Assembly (NCBI GenBank): GCA_964436935.1 | Contig: CAYTES010000009.1 | Location: 1-35,378, forward strand | DNA: 35,378 nt | Reading direction: 5' to 3' | DNA from: CAYTES01 sp964436935 | GTDB taxonomy: Bacteria > Patescibacteriota > Gracilibacteria > UBA1369 > UBA12473 | In this document: positions 15,445 through 23,081 of the stretch, piece by piece | Layout of the letters: each line of letters starts with the position of its first letter | Numbering within the stretch: position 1 is the first letter of the stretch | Position numbers and translations under genes: made by a program | Notes under the pieces: generated by a model | The model's input: the letters and a program-made list of their open reading frames with translations, nothing else | What the model was told of the DNA's origin: nothing | The model's database searches: none

Positions 15445-16479
15445 ATGGAAAAGCTCATCATTTGCGGTAACTATGGCGCGGGTAATGTGGGAGATGAAGC
15501 CATTTTACGCGCCATGCTTCAGAAATTCAGAAAAACAGGTGCAAAAATAACGGTCATGGGTACGGATCCGGAACAAACACGCCAAAAGTTCGACGTAAAC
15601 ACCGTGGCCCTGATTCCCACCGGACTGCGAACGCTTTTGAAACGATGGCTCACACGAGCAGGACGCGAGAGTTATCAAAAGACGATTCAAGCTTTTCGAT
15701 CCGCCGATCGTTTTTTACTTGGCGGGGGGACACTCTTAACCGATGAACCGAGGCAATCCATGTTGATTTGGGGATCGCAACTGGAGAAAGCGCTTAAAAA
15801 CATTCCCACGGTTGAACTTTATGCCAACGGAATAGGCCCCTTTCATTCCAACTGGTCCAAAAAATGGGCCAAATCATTCCTGAAACGGGTCCACAAGGTG
15901 AGTCTCCGGGATAATCGGTCCATCGCCTGGGCCAAGAGCTTGGGCTGCCAGAAGGTCGAAAAAGCAAAAGATCCGGTACAGGAATGGGAATGGAAAAAAG
16001 AAGTGCCCTTCACCGCTCCCCGCAAAGCGGAGATTTTATTTGTACCTCGTTACTGGAATAAAAATTCCGAAAAAGCACTCGACGTTTTCAAGCAGTTCGT
16101 CCAGTATCTGGTGAATGAACAAGGGGAAAAAGTGATTGGGATATCCTTTGATAAAAATAATGCCAAAGATCTGGAGTGGCTCCATGCCATCGATGAAGTG
16201 GTGAACAATAAAGAAAAGTTTGAAATTCGAAATGACTATAAAGACGAAGTGGAAGTTGTGGAATGGGTATCGAAAGCCAGCATGGTCGTTGGGATGAGGC
16301 TTCACAGTTTAATTTTTGCCGAAATCACGCACACGCCTTTTGTAGGTATTTCCTACATGGAAAAGGTAAAAGCACTGGGAGAAGAAATGGGAAAAGCGCA
16401 ATGGATGGTCGATTTGGAAACGATCAGTCTGGACTCACTGAAAAAAGCTTATAAATCCGCATCAAATGCCTCTTTATAA
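15445..16479 (+). CDS. csaB: CsaB-type polysaccharide pyruvyl transferase
   Basis: The 344-aa protein belongs to the polysaccharide pyruvyl transferase family, which adds pyruvyl groups from phosphoenolpyruvate to cell-wall polysaccharide sugars. In Gram-positive bacteria CsaB action lets SLH-domain S-layer proteins anchor. Signatures are GNYGAGNVGDEAILRAML at the N-terminus, LGGGTLL near 91-97, and the C-terminal VGMRLHSLIFA and GISYMEKV motifs. It is the last gene of the rplS-rnhB-csaB run. Its last 31 bp overlap the 3' end of the convergent kinase gene. S-layer anchoring would fit the CPR cell surface, but no SLH-domain protein is in the window. Confidence 0.9.
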   Translation: MEKLIICGNYGAGNVGDEAILRAMLQKFRKTGAKITVMGTDPEQTRQKFDVNTVALIPTGLRTLLKRWLTRAGRESYQKTIQAFRSADRFLLGGGTLLTDEPRQSMLIWGSQLEKALKNIPTVELYANGIGPFHSNWSKKWAKSFLKRVHKVSLRDNRSIAWAKSLGCQKVEKAKDPVQEWEWKKEVPFTAPRKAEILFVPRYWNKNSEKALDVFKQFVQYLVNEQGEKVIGISFDKNNAKDLEWLHAIDEVVNNKEKFEIRNDYKDEVEVVEWVSKASMVVGMRLHSLIFAEITHTPFVGISYMEKVKALGEEMGKAQWMVDLETISLDSLKKAYKSASNASL

Positions 16480-17402
16480 CGAGTTTTGAATTCTCCTAAG
16501 GTGAACCGATGATTTTGGGTTCCCGGATTTTCCACCACATACGTAGCCAAGAGTGCTCCCATTTGACCGCAAGTTAAAAGGGATTTTCCTTGCGCATAGC
16601 CGGTTAAAAAACCGGCACGATAGGCATCGCCGCATCCCGTGGGATCATGACATTCCTGAGGAGGAACAATAGGAATTTCAATTTCAGTCACTTCACCCTC
16701 CTTATTCTCGTAAATCGAAGACCCACGCTCGCCGTGAGTGACAATGAGAAGGGCAAGCTGCTGAGTCAATTCCGCAAACGAAAAGCCCGTTTTATCTAAG
16801 AAAAGGGCCAACTCGTAGTCGTTGAGAAAAAGACCTGTTGCCCCTTTCAAAAATTCAATCAAATCAGCCGCGGAAAAATACGGTAAATTCTGGCCGGGAT
16901 CCCAAAAATAAGTTCTTCCATTTTGCTGGGCGAAGCGAATGCAATAGGCATTACGTTGAATATCATCCGGAGCAATCAAAAGAACCTCAGCCGCTTCCTG
17001 TAACGCACTAAATTCCTCTCGGAATGGCATCGCCATGGCTCCCGGATGAAACTGGGCAATTTGATTGCCCTCCACATCGGACATGATGATCGCCGAGGCG
17101 GTATCCACTTCCGGCTCAACCTGAATTCCATCGAGAGAAAAACCTTGAGCGCTAAGTCGTTCCTCATATTCTCTGAAATCTCTTCCCACGGAGGCCACCA
17201 ACAAAGGCAGCTCACCCAAAAGTGAAAAGTTGTAACCGATATTGCCTGCGGTACCTCCAAAATGACGCTCTTTAGCATCCACCACAAAACAAACACTCAA
17301 ACGGTGCAATTGATCCGGAAGTAAAATCTCACGAAAAGGACGCCCAAAACGCATCAGGTGATCATAAGCCAAGGAACCGGTAACAACAAAGCGATTAGGC
17401 AT
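16449..17402 (-). CDS. PfkB-family sugar/nucleoside kinase
   Basis: A 317-aa member of the ribokinase/PfkB family, which phosphorylates a sugar or nucleoside with ATP. The N-terminal substrate motif is GGTAGNIGYNFSLLG; the C-terminal ATP/catalytic signature is DPTGCGDAYRAGFLTGY, with the catalytic Asp in GCGD. The VTGSLAYDHLM start resembles adenosine-kinase-like members, but the substrate cannot be read from sequence. I use the ATG at 17402 (overlapping rmlA by 8 bp); the frame is open to an earlier ATG at 17426. Co-transcription with rmlA suggests a role in sugar activation, perhaps upstream of nucleotide-sugar synthesis. Confidence 0.85.
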   Translation of the reverse strand: MPNRFVVTGSLAYDHLMRFGRPFREILLPDQLHRLSVCFVVDAKERHFGGTAGNIGYNFSLLGELPLLVASVGRDFREYEERLSAQGFSLDGIQVEPEVDTASAIIMSDVEGNQIAQFHPGAMAMPFREEFSALQEAAEVLLIAPDDIQRNAYCIRFAQQNGRTYFWDPGQNLPYFSAADLIEFLKGATGLFLNDYELALFLDKTGFSFAELTQQLALLIVTHGERGSSIYENKEGEVTEIEIPIVPPQECHDPTGCGDAYRAGFLTGYAQGKSLLTCGQMGALLATYVVENPGTQNHRFTLGEFKTRYKEAFDADL

Positions 17403-18189
17403 CATGCAGGGCATCTTCGGGTACACCCGCTAAAGAAGTATGAAGCGAGCGGTGGGTGAGGGGGGATTCATTGGAAATCCGGAGCGCCATACTGCGAGCA
17501 ATCGTACTGGCTTCATACAAACTCTCAAAAGTCCCCATGTCACTCCAAGAACCGGTCATGATGACATGCCGCATGGCATTTTTCTGAATGTAGGCGTTGT
17601 TCACATCCGTCACCTCCAATTCACCACGGGCGGAAGGTTTTAGGGTTCGAATGATATCAAAAACATGATGATCATAAAGGTATAAACCCGTTACGGCATA
17701 AGGAGAAGGAGCAAGTTCCGGTTTTTCAACAATACGCTTGATCTGTCGAGCCTCATCAAACTCCACCACGCCAAACCGTTCCGGATCATGAACATCCTTC
17801 AAAAAAACCATTCCACCCTCTTTAAAGTCTTCCACCGCATGACTGAAATTTTCTTCAAAAATATTATCTCCCAAAATCACAGCCACGGAATCTTGGCCCA
17901 CAAACTCTTCTGCCCGAGCCATTGCCTGTGCAATTCCCCCGGCATCTTCTTGGACCGCAAAATAAAAATTACACCCCAATTTGGCGCCGGAACCCAATAA
18001 CTTCATAAACCCACCGGCGTGATCGGGACCTGTCACCACCAAAATATCACGAATCCCCAGGCTCAATAACGTTTGAATCGGATAGTAAATAACCGGTTTG
18101 TCGTAAACCGGAAGCAGATGCTTGTTGACGATTTCAGTGAGAGGTTTAAGCCGATTTCCGAATCCACCGGCAAGAATGACACCTTTCAT
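17395..18189 (-). CDS. rmlA: Glucose-1-phosphate thymidylyltransferase-like protein
   Basis: This 264-aa nucleotidyltransferase probably makes dTDP-glucose from glucose-1-phosphate and dTTP, the first step of dTDP-sugar synthesis. The N-terminal signature LAGGFGNRLKPLT continues with KHLLPVYDKPVIYYPIQ, a form specific to RmlA-type enzymes. EDAGGIAQAMARAEEF and LGDNIFEENF follow. It is shorter than E. coli RmlA (about 290 aa) and lacks part of the C-terminal allosteric region, like many short bacterial and archaeal versions. It follows rmlB after a gap filled by the palindromic element at 18229-18410 and overlaps the kinase gene. UDP-glucose specificity cannot be excluded. Confidence 0.85.
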   Translation of the reverse strand: MKGVILAGGFGNRLKPLTEIVNKHLLPVYDKPVIYYPIQTLLSLGIRDILVVTGPDHAGGFMKLLGSGAKLGCNFYFAVQEDAGGIAQAMARAEEFVGQDSVAVILGDNIFEENFSHAVEDFKEGGMVFLKDVHDPERFGVVEFDEARQIKRIVEKPELAPSPYAVTGLYLYDHHVFDIIRTLKPSARGELEVTDVNNAYIQKNAMRHVIMTGSWSDMGTFESLYEASTIARSMALRISNESPLTHRSLHTSLAGVPEDALHDA

Positions 18190-18228
18190 AACATTTTTTT
18201 AAGAATGAGGAGTGGAAAGACCAGCTTT

Positions 18229-18410
18229 AAGGGTTCGTGCTGAAATAAATTGCTCAGATTTAAGTTTAATGCGCTCCGAATACGGCGCTATAATTGAGAA
18301 AAATATCGAGGCGTACCAGAGGTACGATGAGAAATTTTTCGATTGAAAAGCGATTGTATTCGGAGATGCAGTGGACATAAGATGGGTAATTTATTTATAG
18401 ACGAACCCTT
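18229..18410. repeat. 182-bp imperfect palindrome, MITE-like element
   Basis: The terminal 10 bp AAGGGTTCGT (18229-18238) is exactly inverted at 18401-18410. Nested matches continue almost to the centre: AAATAAATT/AATTTATTT, CTCCGAATAC/GTATTCGGAG (near 18274 and 18356), GAAAAAT/ATTTTTC and CGTACC-AGA-GGTACG (18312-18326). The symmetry centre is 18319-18320. The right end lies inside the 3' end of rmlB and supplies its last residues and stop codon. There is no transposase gene, so this is either a non-autonomous mobile element or a very long RNA hairpin between rmlB and rmlA. Confidence 0.8.
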
Positions 18411-19372
18411 AGCGGTTTCCACCAGTCGGAATTACGACTATACCAGTCAATGGTCGATTGTACACCACTTTCAAAGTCAATTTTCGGCTTCCAGCCTAAT
18501 TCATTTTCAATTTTGTGGCAATCCAAAAGATAACGCCGGTCATGCCCCAACCGATCGGGAACATACGTCTTGAAGGAAGCGGGTTTTTGAAGCTGTTCCA
18601 ATAAAAGATCTGCAATAGCTTCAATATTTTTTTCAATCCCGGTACCGATATTATAAGCCTCTCCCGGTTTCCCTTTCTGGAGAATCAAATCCAAAGCTTC
18701 ACAATGATCGTCCACATGAATCCATTCCCGACGGTGATGGGTGCTCTTAAAAAGAGGAATAGGGGTGTTTTCCAAAAGATTGGTGGCAAAAAGGGGAATC
18801 ACCTTCTCAGGGAATTGATAAGGGCCATAATTGTTCGCACAATGACTAATCGTAACCGGAAGGCCATAGGTATAGTGGTACGCCATGACAACATGGTTAG
18901 CGGCGGCTTTTGAAGCGTTGTAGGGGGTGCGAGGGGAGTATGCATCCTCCTCTTTAAAAGCCCGTGTGGAATCGAGCGAAAGATCACCGAATACTTCACA
19001 GGTTGAAATATGATGAAATCGAGTGATGGAAGCCCTGCGAGCCGCTTCCAGCAAGTTTTGCGTGCCCAACACATTGGTTTTCAAAAAAATGCCGGGATCC
19101 AAAATGGCACGATCGTTATGCGATTCGGCGGCAAAATTCACCACAACATCAACCTCTTTCATCACGTCGGACACCAACCCAAAATCACCAATATCCCCCT
19201 GAACAAAGCGGTAATGGGGATGGGCTTGAATCGATTCCAAATTGGCCAAATTACCCGCATAGGTCAATGCATCCAAATTGATGATATGGTCTTCCGGATG
19301 AGATTTCAGCCAATAATGAATGAAATTGGATCCGATAAAACCGGCCCCTCCGGTCACCAACAAGGTCTTCAT
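18395..19372 (-). CDS. rmlB: RmlB-like dTDP-glucose 4,6-dehydratase (SDR family)
   Basis: A 325-aa extended short-chain dehydrogenase. The NAD-binding TGGAGFIGSNF is at residues 7-17, the catalytic Y151-x3-K155 is in PYNASKAAANH, and the C-terminal substrate region is typical (VPDRLGHDRRYLLDCHKIE). By family it turns dTDP-glucose into dTDP-4-keto-6-deoxyglucose. One catalytic position is odd: the usual T-D-E-V-Y-G is T124-C-E126-V-F-G, so the active-site Asp is Cys. Its start overlaps the infB stop by 4 bp (ATGA). The last four residues and stop come from the palindromic element. A related SDR activity on another nucleotide sugar is possible. Confidence 0.85.
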   Translation of the reverse strand: MKTLLVTGGAGFIGSNFIHYWLKSHPEDHIINLDALTYAGNLANLESIQAHPHYRFVQGDIGDFGLVSDVMKEVDVVVNFAAESHNDRAILDPGIFLKTNVLGTQNLLEAARRASITRFHHISTCEVFGDLSLDSTRAFKEEDAYSPRTPYNASKAAANHVVMAYHYTYGLPVTISHCANNYGPYQFPEKVIPLFATNLLENTPIPLFKSTHHRREWIHVDDHCEALDLILQKGKPGEAYNIGTGIEKNIEAIADLLLEQLQKPASFKTYVPDRLGHDRRYLLDCHKIENELGWKPKIDFESGVQSTIDWYSRNSDWWKPLRVRL

Positions 19373-21444
19373 AAGGTTTTATGGTGAGTTTCAAACTTAT
19401 AAAATTGAAGAATATCACCCTCCTCCAACTTGAATTTTCCTTTAAATTTAATCCCACATTCCGATCCTTTTTCCAATTCTTTCACTTCCTCATTCACCAA
19501 TTTCAAAACTTCCAAAAGGCCTTCTCCAATGATTTCTTCGCCACGCTGCACGCGTGTTTTAGCCTTCACTTGAGCCTTGCCACTTTCAATCTTACAACCC
19601 ACGACCATCTCGCCCTTACCGGTGAAGAAAATCTTAAGTACCTTAGCAGTTCCCAATTCCACGGTAACCACCTCCGGTTCCAATAAGCCGAGCAGCAACT
19701 TTTTCAAATCTTCCAACAATTTATAAATAATCTTATACACCACGACTTCGGTATGAAGCCGTTCCGCCATGCGTTCCACCTGAGGAGGAACCTGAGTATG
19801 AAAACCAATGACCAAGCCTTGGCTTGCCGCAGCCATCATCACATCCGACTCCGTCACATTCCCCACACCGGAATGAATCACCTTAACGGCCACCTCCGAA
19901 GACCGCAACTCATTGGCGATACTTTCTCGAATGGCCTCGAGCGACCCATTGGTATCGGCTTTCAAGACAACCTTAACCGTCTTGAGCTGACCTTCCTGAA
20001 TCTGAGAAACAATTTGACTCAACCCCATCCCCATATTTTGAATTTTTCCCTCTTGAATCAATTGAGAAATTTCAGCCGCTTTCTCACGTGCCACTCGCTC
20101 ATTTCCCACCCCCTGAAGGATATCTCCAGCTTGAGGTGTCTTATCCAGGCCGGCAATCAAGGCCACATCGGAAGGCCCCAATTTATTGAGACGCGCACCT
20201 TTTTCATTTTGCATCAATTTAATGCGTCCATGGGTTCCACCGACAATCACGGGATCCATAACCTTGAGCGTTCCCGCATTGATCAAAACCGTGGCCACAG
20301 GCCCCAATTTAGTGTCTAAATTGGCCTCAATAACCGTTCCCACCGCCGGACGATTTGGATTGGCACGAAGGTTTTGCAATTCCGCGACCACAAGCACCAT
20401 TCCCAAAAGCTTATCCAATCCCTCTTTTCGAAGCGCAGAAACCGGAACCATGATGGTGTCTCCTCCCCATTCTTCAGGCACAAGGCCATGTTCACTCAGC
20501 TCACCCTTCACCTTCTCGGGGTTCGCATTGGGTTTATCCATTTTATTCACCGCCACAATGATGGGAATTCCGGCTTCTTTGGCATGATTGATCGCCTCAA
20601 TCGTTTGAGGCTTTACCCCTTCATCCGCCGCGACCACCAAAATTGCAATATCGGTGGCACGTGCGCCACGCGCTCGCATGGCCGTGAAAGCTTCATGTCC
20701 CGGAGTATCCAAAAATGTAATCACCTTACCATTTTTCTTCACTTGATACGCTCCAATATGCTGAGTGATGCCCCCCGATTCGCTGGCCACCACATTGGCA
20801 TCCCTGAGGCTGTCGAGCAGCTGAGTTTTTCCATGATCCACATGGCCCATCACACTAATCACCGGGGGCCGAGTCTGCAACAAGGAAACGTCATCCTCTT
20901 GAAGCAATTTTTCAATATCTCCCCTTAAAATATCTTCCGAATGGGCTGCGGAATGCTTTCGCTTTAAATGAAATCCCATCTCTTCGGCAATGATGTGCGC
21001 GGTTTCATAATCAATCTGTTGATTGATGTTGGCCAAAATGCCGTTGTGCATCAGCTGCCCGATCACTTGAACGGGACTAACACCTATTTTCTCGGAAAAT
21101 TCCTTCACAGAAATAACATCGGGAATCTCAATGATTCCCTTTTCACGCGGAGAAACGGTTACCGTGGTGTCCTCTTTCTTTACTTTGGAAACCTGTCGTC
21201 CTGCGGTTTTTTTCCGCTGGGTCTTGATGATTTCTTTTTCCAATTCATGACCAATAATTTCATCATAGGCATCCGCAGTAGTGGCGGTCTCCCGTGAAAA
21301 TTCTTCATACAAAAGCTCTCCCAAATCGTCTTCGATGATTTTCGTGTCTTCGGGAATTTCAAATCCCAAAGCCGAACTACGCACAATGAGTTCTTCCGGG
21401 GTCATCCCCACCTTTTTGGCAAATTGTTTGATTGTCAGAGACAT
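19369..21444 (-). CDS. infB: Translation initiation factor IF-2
   Basis: The GTPase that delivers initiator tRNA to the 30S subunit; 691 aa from the ATG at 21444. There are two IF2-N-like helical modules (about 1-55 and 108-158). The G domain has GHVDHGKT (200-207), DTPGHEAF and NKMDKP, followed by the standard beta-barrel, domain III and C-terminal tRNA-binding domains. It is shorter than E. coli IF-2 because the N-terminal linker is short. The frame is open to a GTG at 21519 that overlaps the rmuC stop, but MSLTIKQFAKKVGMTPEEL looks like the natural start. It lies between rmuC and rmlB rather than in the usual nusA operon. Confidence 0.97.
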   Translation of the reverse strand: MSLTIKQFAKKVGMTPEELIVRSSALGFEIPEDTKIIEDDLGELLYEEFSRETATTADAYDEIIGHELEKEIIKTQRKKTAGRQVSKVKKEDTTVTVSPREKGIIEIPDVISVKEFSEKIGVSPVQVIGQLMHNGILANINQQIDYETAHIIAEEMGFHLKRKHSAAHSEDILRGDIEKLLQEDDVSLLQTRPPVISVMGHVDHGKTQLLDSLRDANVVASESGGITQHIGAYQVKKNGKVITFLDTPGHEAFTAMRARGARATDIAILVVAADEGVKPQTIEAINHAKEAGIPIIVAVNKMDKPNANPEKVKGELSEHGLVPEEWGGDTIMVPVSALRKEGLDKLLGMVLVVAELQNLRANPNRPAVGTVIEANLDTKLGPVATVLINAGTLKVMDPVIVGGTHGRIKLMQNEKGARLNKLGPSDVALIAGLDKTPQAGDILQGVGNERVAREKAAEISQLIQEGKIQNMGMGLSQIVSQIQEGQLKTVKVVLKADTNGSLEAIRESIANELRSSEVAVKVIHSGVGNVTESDVMMAAASQGLVIGFHTQVPPQVERMAERLHTEVVVYKIIYKLLEDLKKLLLGLLEPEVVTVELGTAKVLKIFFTGKGEMVVGCKIESGKAQVKAKTRVQRGEEIIGEGLLEVLKLVNEEVKELEKGSECGIKFKGKFKLEEGDILQFYKFETHHKTL

Positions 21445-21515
21445 AGGCGCAATTAAAGCGGTCTCAGTGTACCGAAACAACAGAGAAAAGAAAAGCCTCA
21501 ATCTTTTGGAGCTGT

Positions 21516-22565
21516 TCACCTATTTGCAGGCAGTTCGGGAGAAGCCACCTCCGACGTGTCCAAAATCTCCAACTTGCCCCTAAATTGATTGAGTCGCTTC
21601 TCGGATGCGCCGTAGGTATTCTGAGCCCTACCCAGATGAGTTCCCAGCAAACTGAACTCCTCACCGAATTTCTGAAAATCGCCCTTCAATCGGCCCAAAG
21701 TCAATAAAATACCTTTGGCTTCTTTCTCAATTTGAAGCCCGCGCAATCCCAACAAAAGAGCCTGGAGATACACATAAAAACTATTCGGAGAAACCGGAAT
21801 AACCCGTCTTGAAAGCGCATATTCTGAAATATTTTTTTCGTCATTTTCACGAATGATCATGTCATAATAAATATTTTCAGCCGGAACGTACATCAGCGCA
21901 AAATCCAGAGTTCCCTCATCGGTTAAAATGTAACGGTCGGCAATGGCATCCACATGCTTTTGGACATCGTTAAAAAAAGTTTTCTTGAGTGCCATTCGCT
22001 CCTTCTCATCGGAAAGATGGAGCCCTCGTTTAAAATTTTCAAGAGGAAATTTGGCATCCACGGGGACAAGCAGGCCTTCGCGCAACCGAATCACGGCATC
22101 CACCACGGCACCGGTCTTGAATTTATGCTGAAGCGAAAAATTTTCTCTGGGAAGAATTTGCGTCAAAAGATCACCGAGAAACAGCTCGCCGAGATTGCCG
22201 CGCAACTTGGGAGTTTTTAAAATTTCCTGAAGCGATAAAATATCCTTTCCCACCTCGAAAATACGCTGATTGGACTCCTCCAAACTGGCCAATTTATGAG
22301 TGACTTGATTGATGACTTTATTAGCATGATCCAAACGGTCTCCCAAGGTGCGATGGGTTCGGTCTGTGAGAAGACTATTTTCCTTCAACCGTTCATCCAC
22401 ACGACGAGAAAGCACATTAACCTGTTGAAGTAAGGCTTGAATACCCTGCTGAACAAACTCGGGAGAAGCGTCCACACGCGCCGCCGACGCCCCTTTTTGA
22501 GAAAAAACAACCGCTACTACAAGAACAAAAATGATTCCGAGCAATACCCAAGAGAGTGTCGTCAT
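21516..22565 (-). CDS. rmuC: DNA recombination protein RmuC
   Basis: A 349-aa RmuC-family protein with a single N-terminal membrane anchor (residues 5-22), a coiled-coil segment (about 30-95, including heptads around LTDRTHRTLGDRLDHANKVI) and the conserved nuclease-like core: RGNLGELFLGDLL, VVDAVIRL, VPVDAKFPLENF and LMYVPAENIYYD. The VDAK residues match the PD-(D/E)xK-like catalytic site proposed for the family. RmuC limits inversions at short repeats. It starts with ATG at 22565, opposite the + strand promoter at 22620. infB follows 71 nt downstream. Confidence 0.93.
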   Translation of the reverse strand: MTTLSWVLLGIIFVLVVAVVFSQKGASAARVDASPEFVQQGIQALLQQVNVLSRRVDERLKENSLLTDRTHRTLGDRLDHANKVINQVTHKLASLEESNQRIFEVGKDILSLQEILKTPKLRGNLGELFLGDLLTQILPRENFSLQHKFKTGAVVDAVIRLREGLLVPVDAKFPLENFKRGLHLSDEKERMALKKTFFNDVQKHVDAIADRYILTDEGTLDFALMYVPAENIYYDMIIRENDEKNISEYALSRRVIPVSPNSFYVYLQALLLGLRGLQIEKEAKGILLTLGRLKGDFQKFGEEFSLLGTHLGRAQNTYGASEKRLNQFRGKLEILDTSEVASPELPANR

Positions 22566-22619
22566 GCTTCCATTCTAGAGGCAAGGAGGGAGAGCCACAA
22601 AAAAAAGACAAGAAAGGTA

Positions 22620-22648
22620 TTGACCTTTAAATTCATAAGTGCTATAAT
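22620..22648 (+). promoter_or_regulatory. Near-consensus promoter with no gene downstream
   Basis: TTGACC (22620-22625), a 17-nt spacer and TATAAT (22643-22648). No ORF of meaningful size follows on the + strand; the transcript would run through the hairpin at 22690-22778. It could alternatively fire by chance in AT-rich sequence between rmuC and the helicase gene. Confidence 0.75.
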
Positions 22649-22654
22649 GGTATG

Positions 22655-22970
22655 AAAAGCAAAAATGCTCCTTACCAAATCGGCCGACCCCTTAGAGAGA
22701 GACCTGCCTTGAAAAGGGTTTCTAACCACCCATAAAACGGTGAAAGAAATTCTCTTCCAGGCAGATCCCTCTCTAAGGACAACACCAAAAGAATGATCGT
22801 TAAGCATGATTTCCCAAAATTAGGCTTGCGCTCGCACACCGATTTCGATGAAGGGATTTTGTCCATCGCAATAAGGTGCAGAAGATAGGGATTGGTTTGA
22901 TTCGAATGGTTTCCCCAGTCGAATTGATTAATCCAGGGAATTCGGGTTTTCAGATTTGCATTGCAAATTT
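22655..22970 (+). ncRNA. Candidate structured small RNA
   Basis: A possible transcript from the promoter above. It contains the long hairpin 22690-22778, a second imperfect hairpin 22889-22934 (GGATT/AATCC outer, TTCGA/TCGAA inner) and a short palindrome ATTTGCA-T-TGCAAAT (22954-22968). No motif of RNase P, tmRNA, SRP or 6S RNA was found. No U-tract terminator is visible, so the 3' end is a guess. Two very short ORFs (14 and 31 codons) occur and are not credible as genes. The rest of the gap to 23081 shows nothing further. Confidence 0.35.
22690..22778. repeat. 89-bp imperfect palindrome
   Basis: The end 10-mers CCTTAGAGAG (22690-22699) and CTCTCTAAGG (22769-22778) are exact inverses. Inner matches are CTGCCT/AGGCAG and TTTCT/AGAAA, together with GAA-AG blocks, so both arms of about 35-40 nt pair with few mismatches. 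It is either the stem of the small RNA above or a short MITE. Confidence 0.7.
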
Positions 22971-23081
22971 AAAAGTTCTATTCCTTCATTTCATCCTAAT
23001 CGTATGAAATGATTTCTCTATCATTTCTTAGGTTTGTTCTTAGGGAGTTTTTTTATGTAAAAAATCTTTTCAGTCTCACTC

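Noticed and set aside
18203..18378. Short minus-strand ORF (about 58 codons) inside the palindromic element
   Set aside because: It is a consequence of the palindrome; no SD, no known motif, and the same DNA reads as another frame on the opposite strand.
21445..21519. N-terminal extension of IF-2 from the GTG at 21519
   Set aside because: The extra 25 residues (hydrophobic, Phe/Leu-rich) do not fit IF-2, while MSLTIKQFAKKVG at 21444 does, although the GTGA overlap with rmuC is tempting.
22793..22888. 31-aa ORF after the orphan promoter
   Set aside because: Too short, no start signal, no recognisable feature; the region is better explained as structured RNA or spacer.
22655..22970. Housekeeping RNA (RNase P, tmRNA, SRP or 6S)
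   Set aside because: None of the conserved core motifs of these RNAs was found on either strand.
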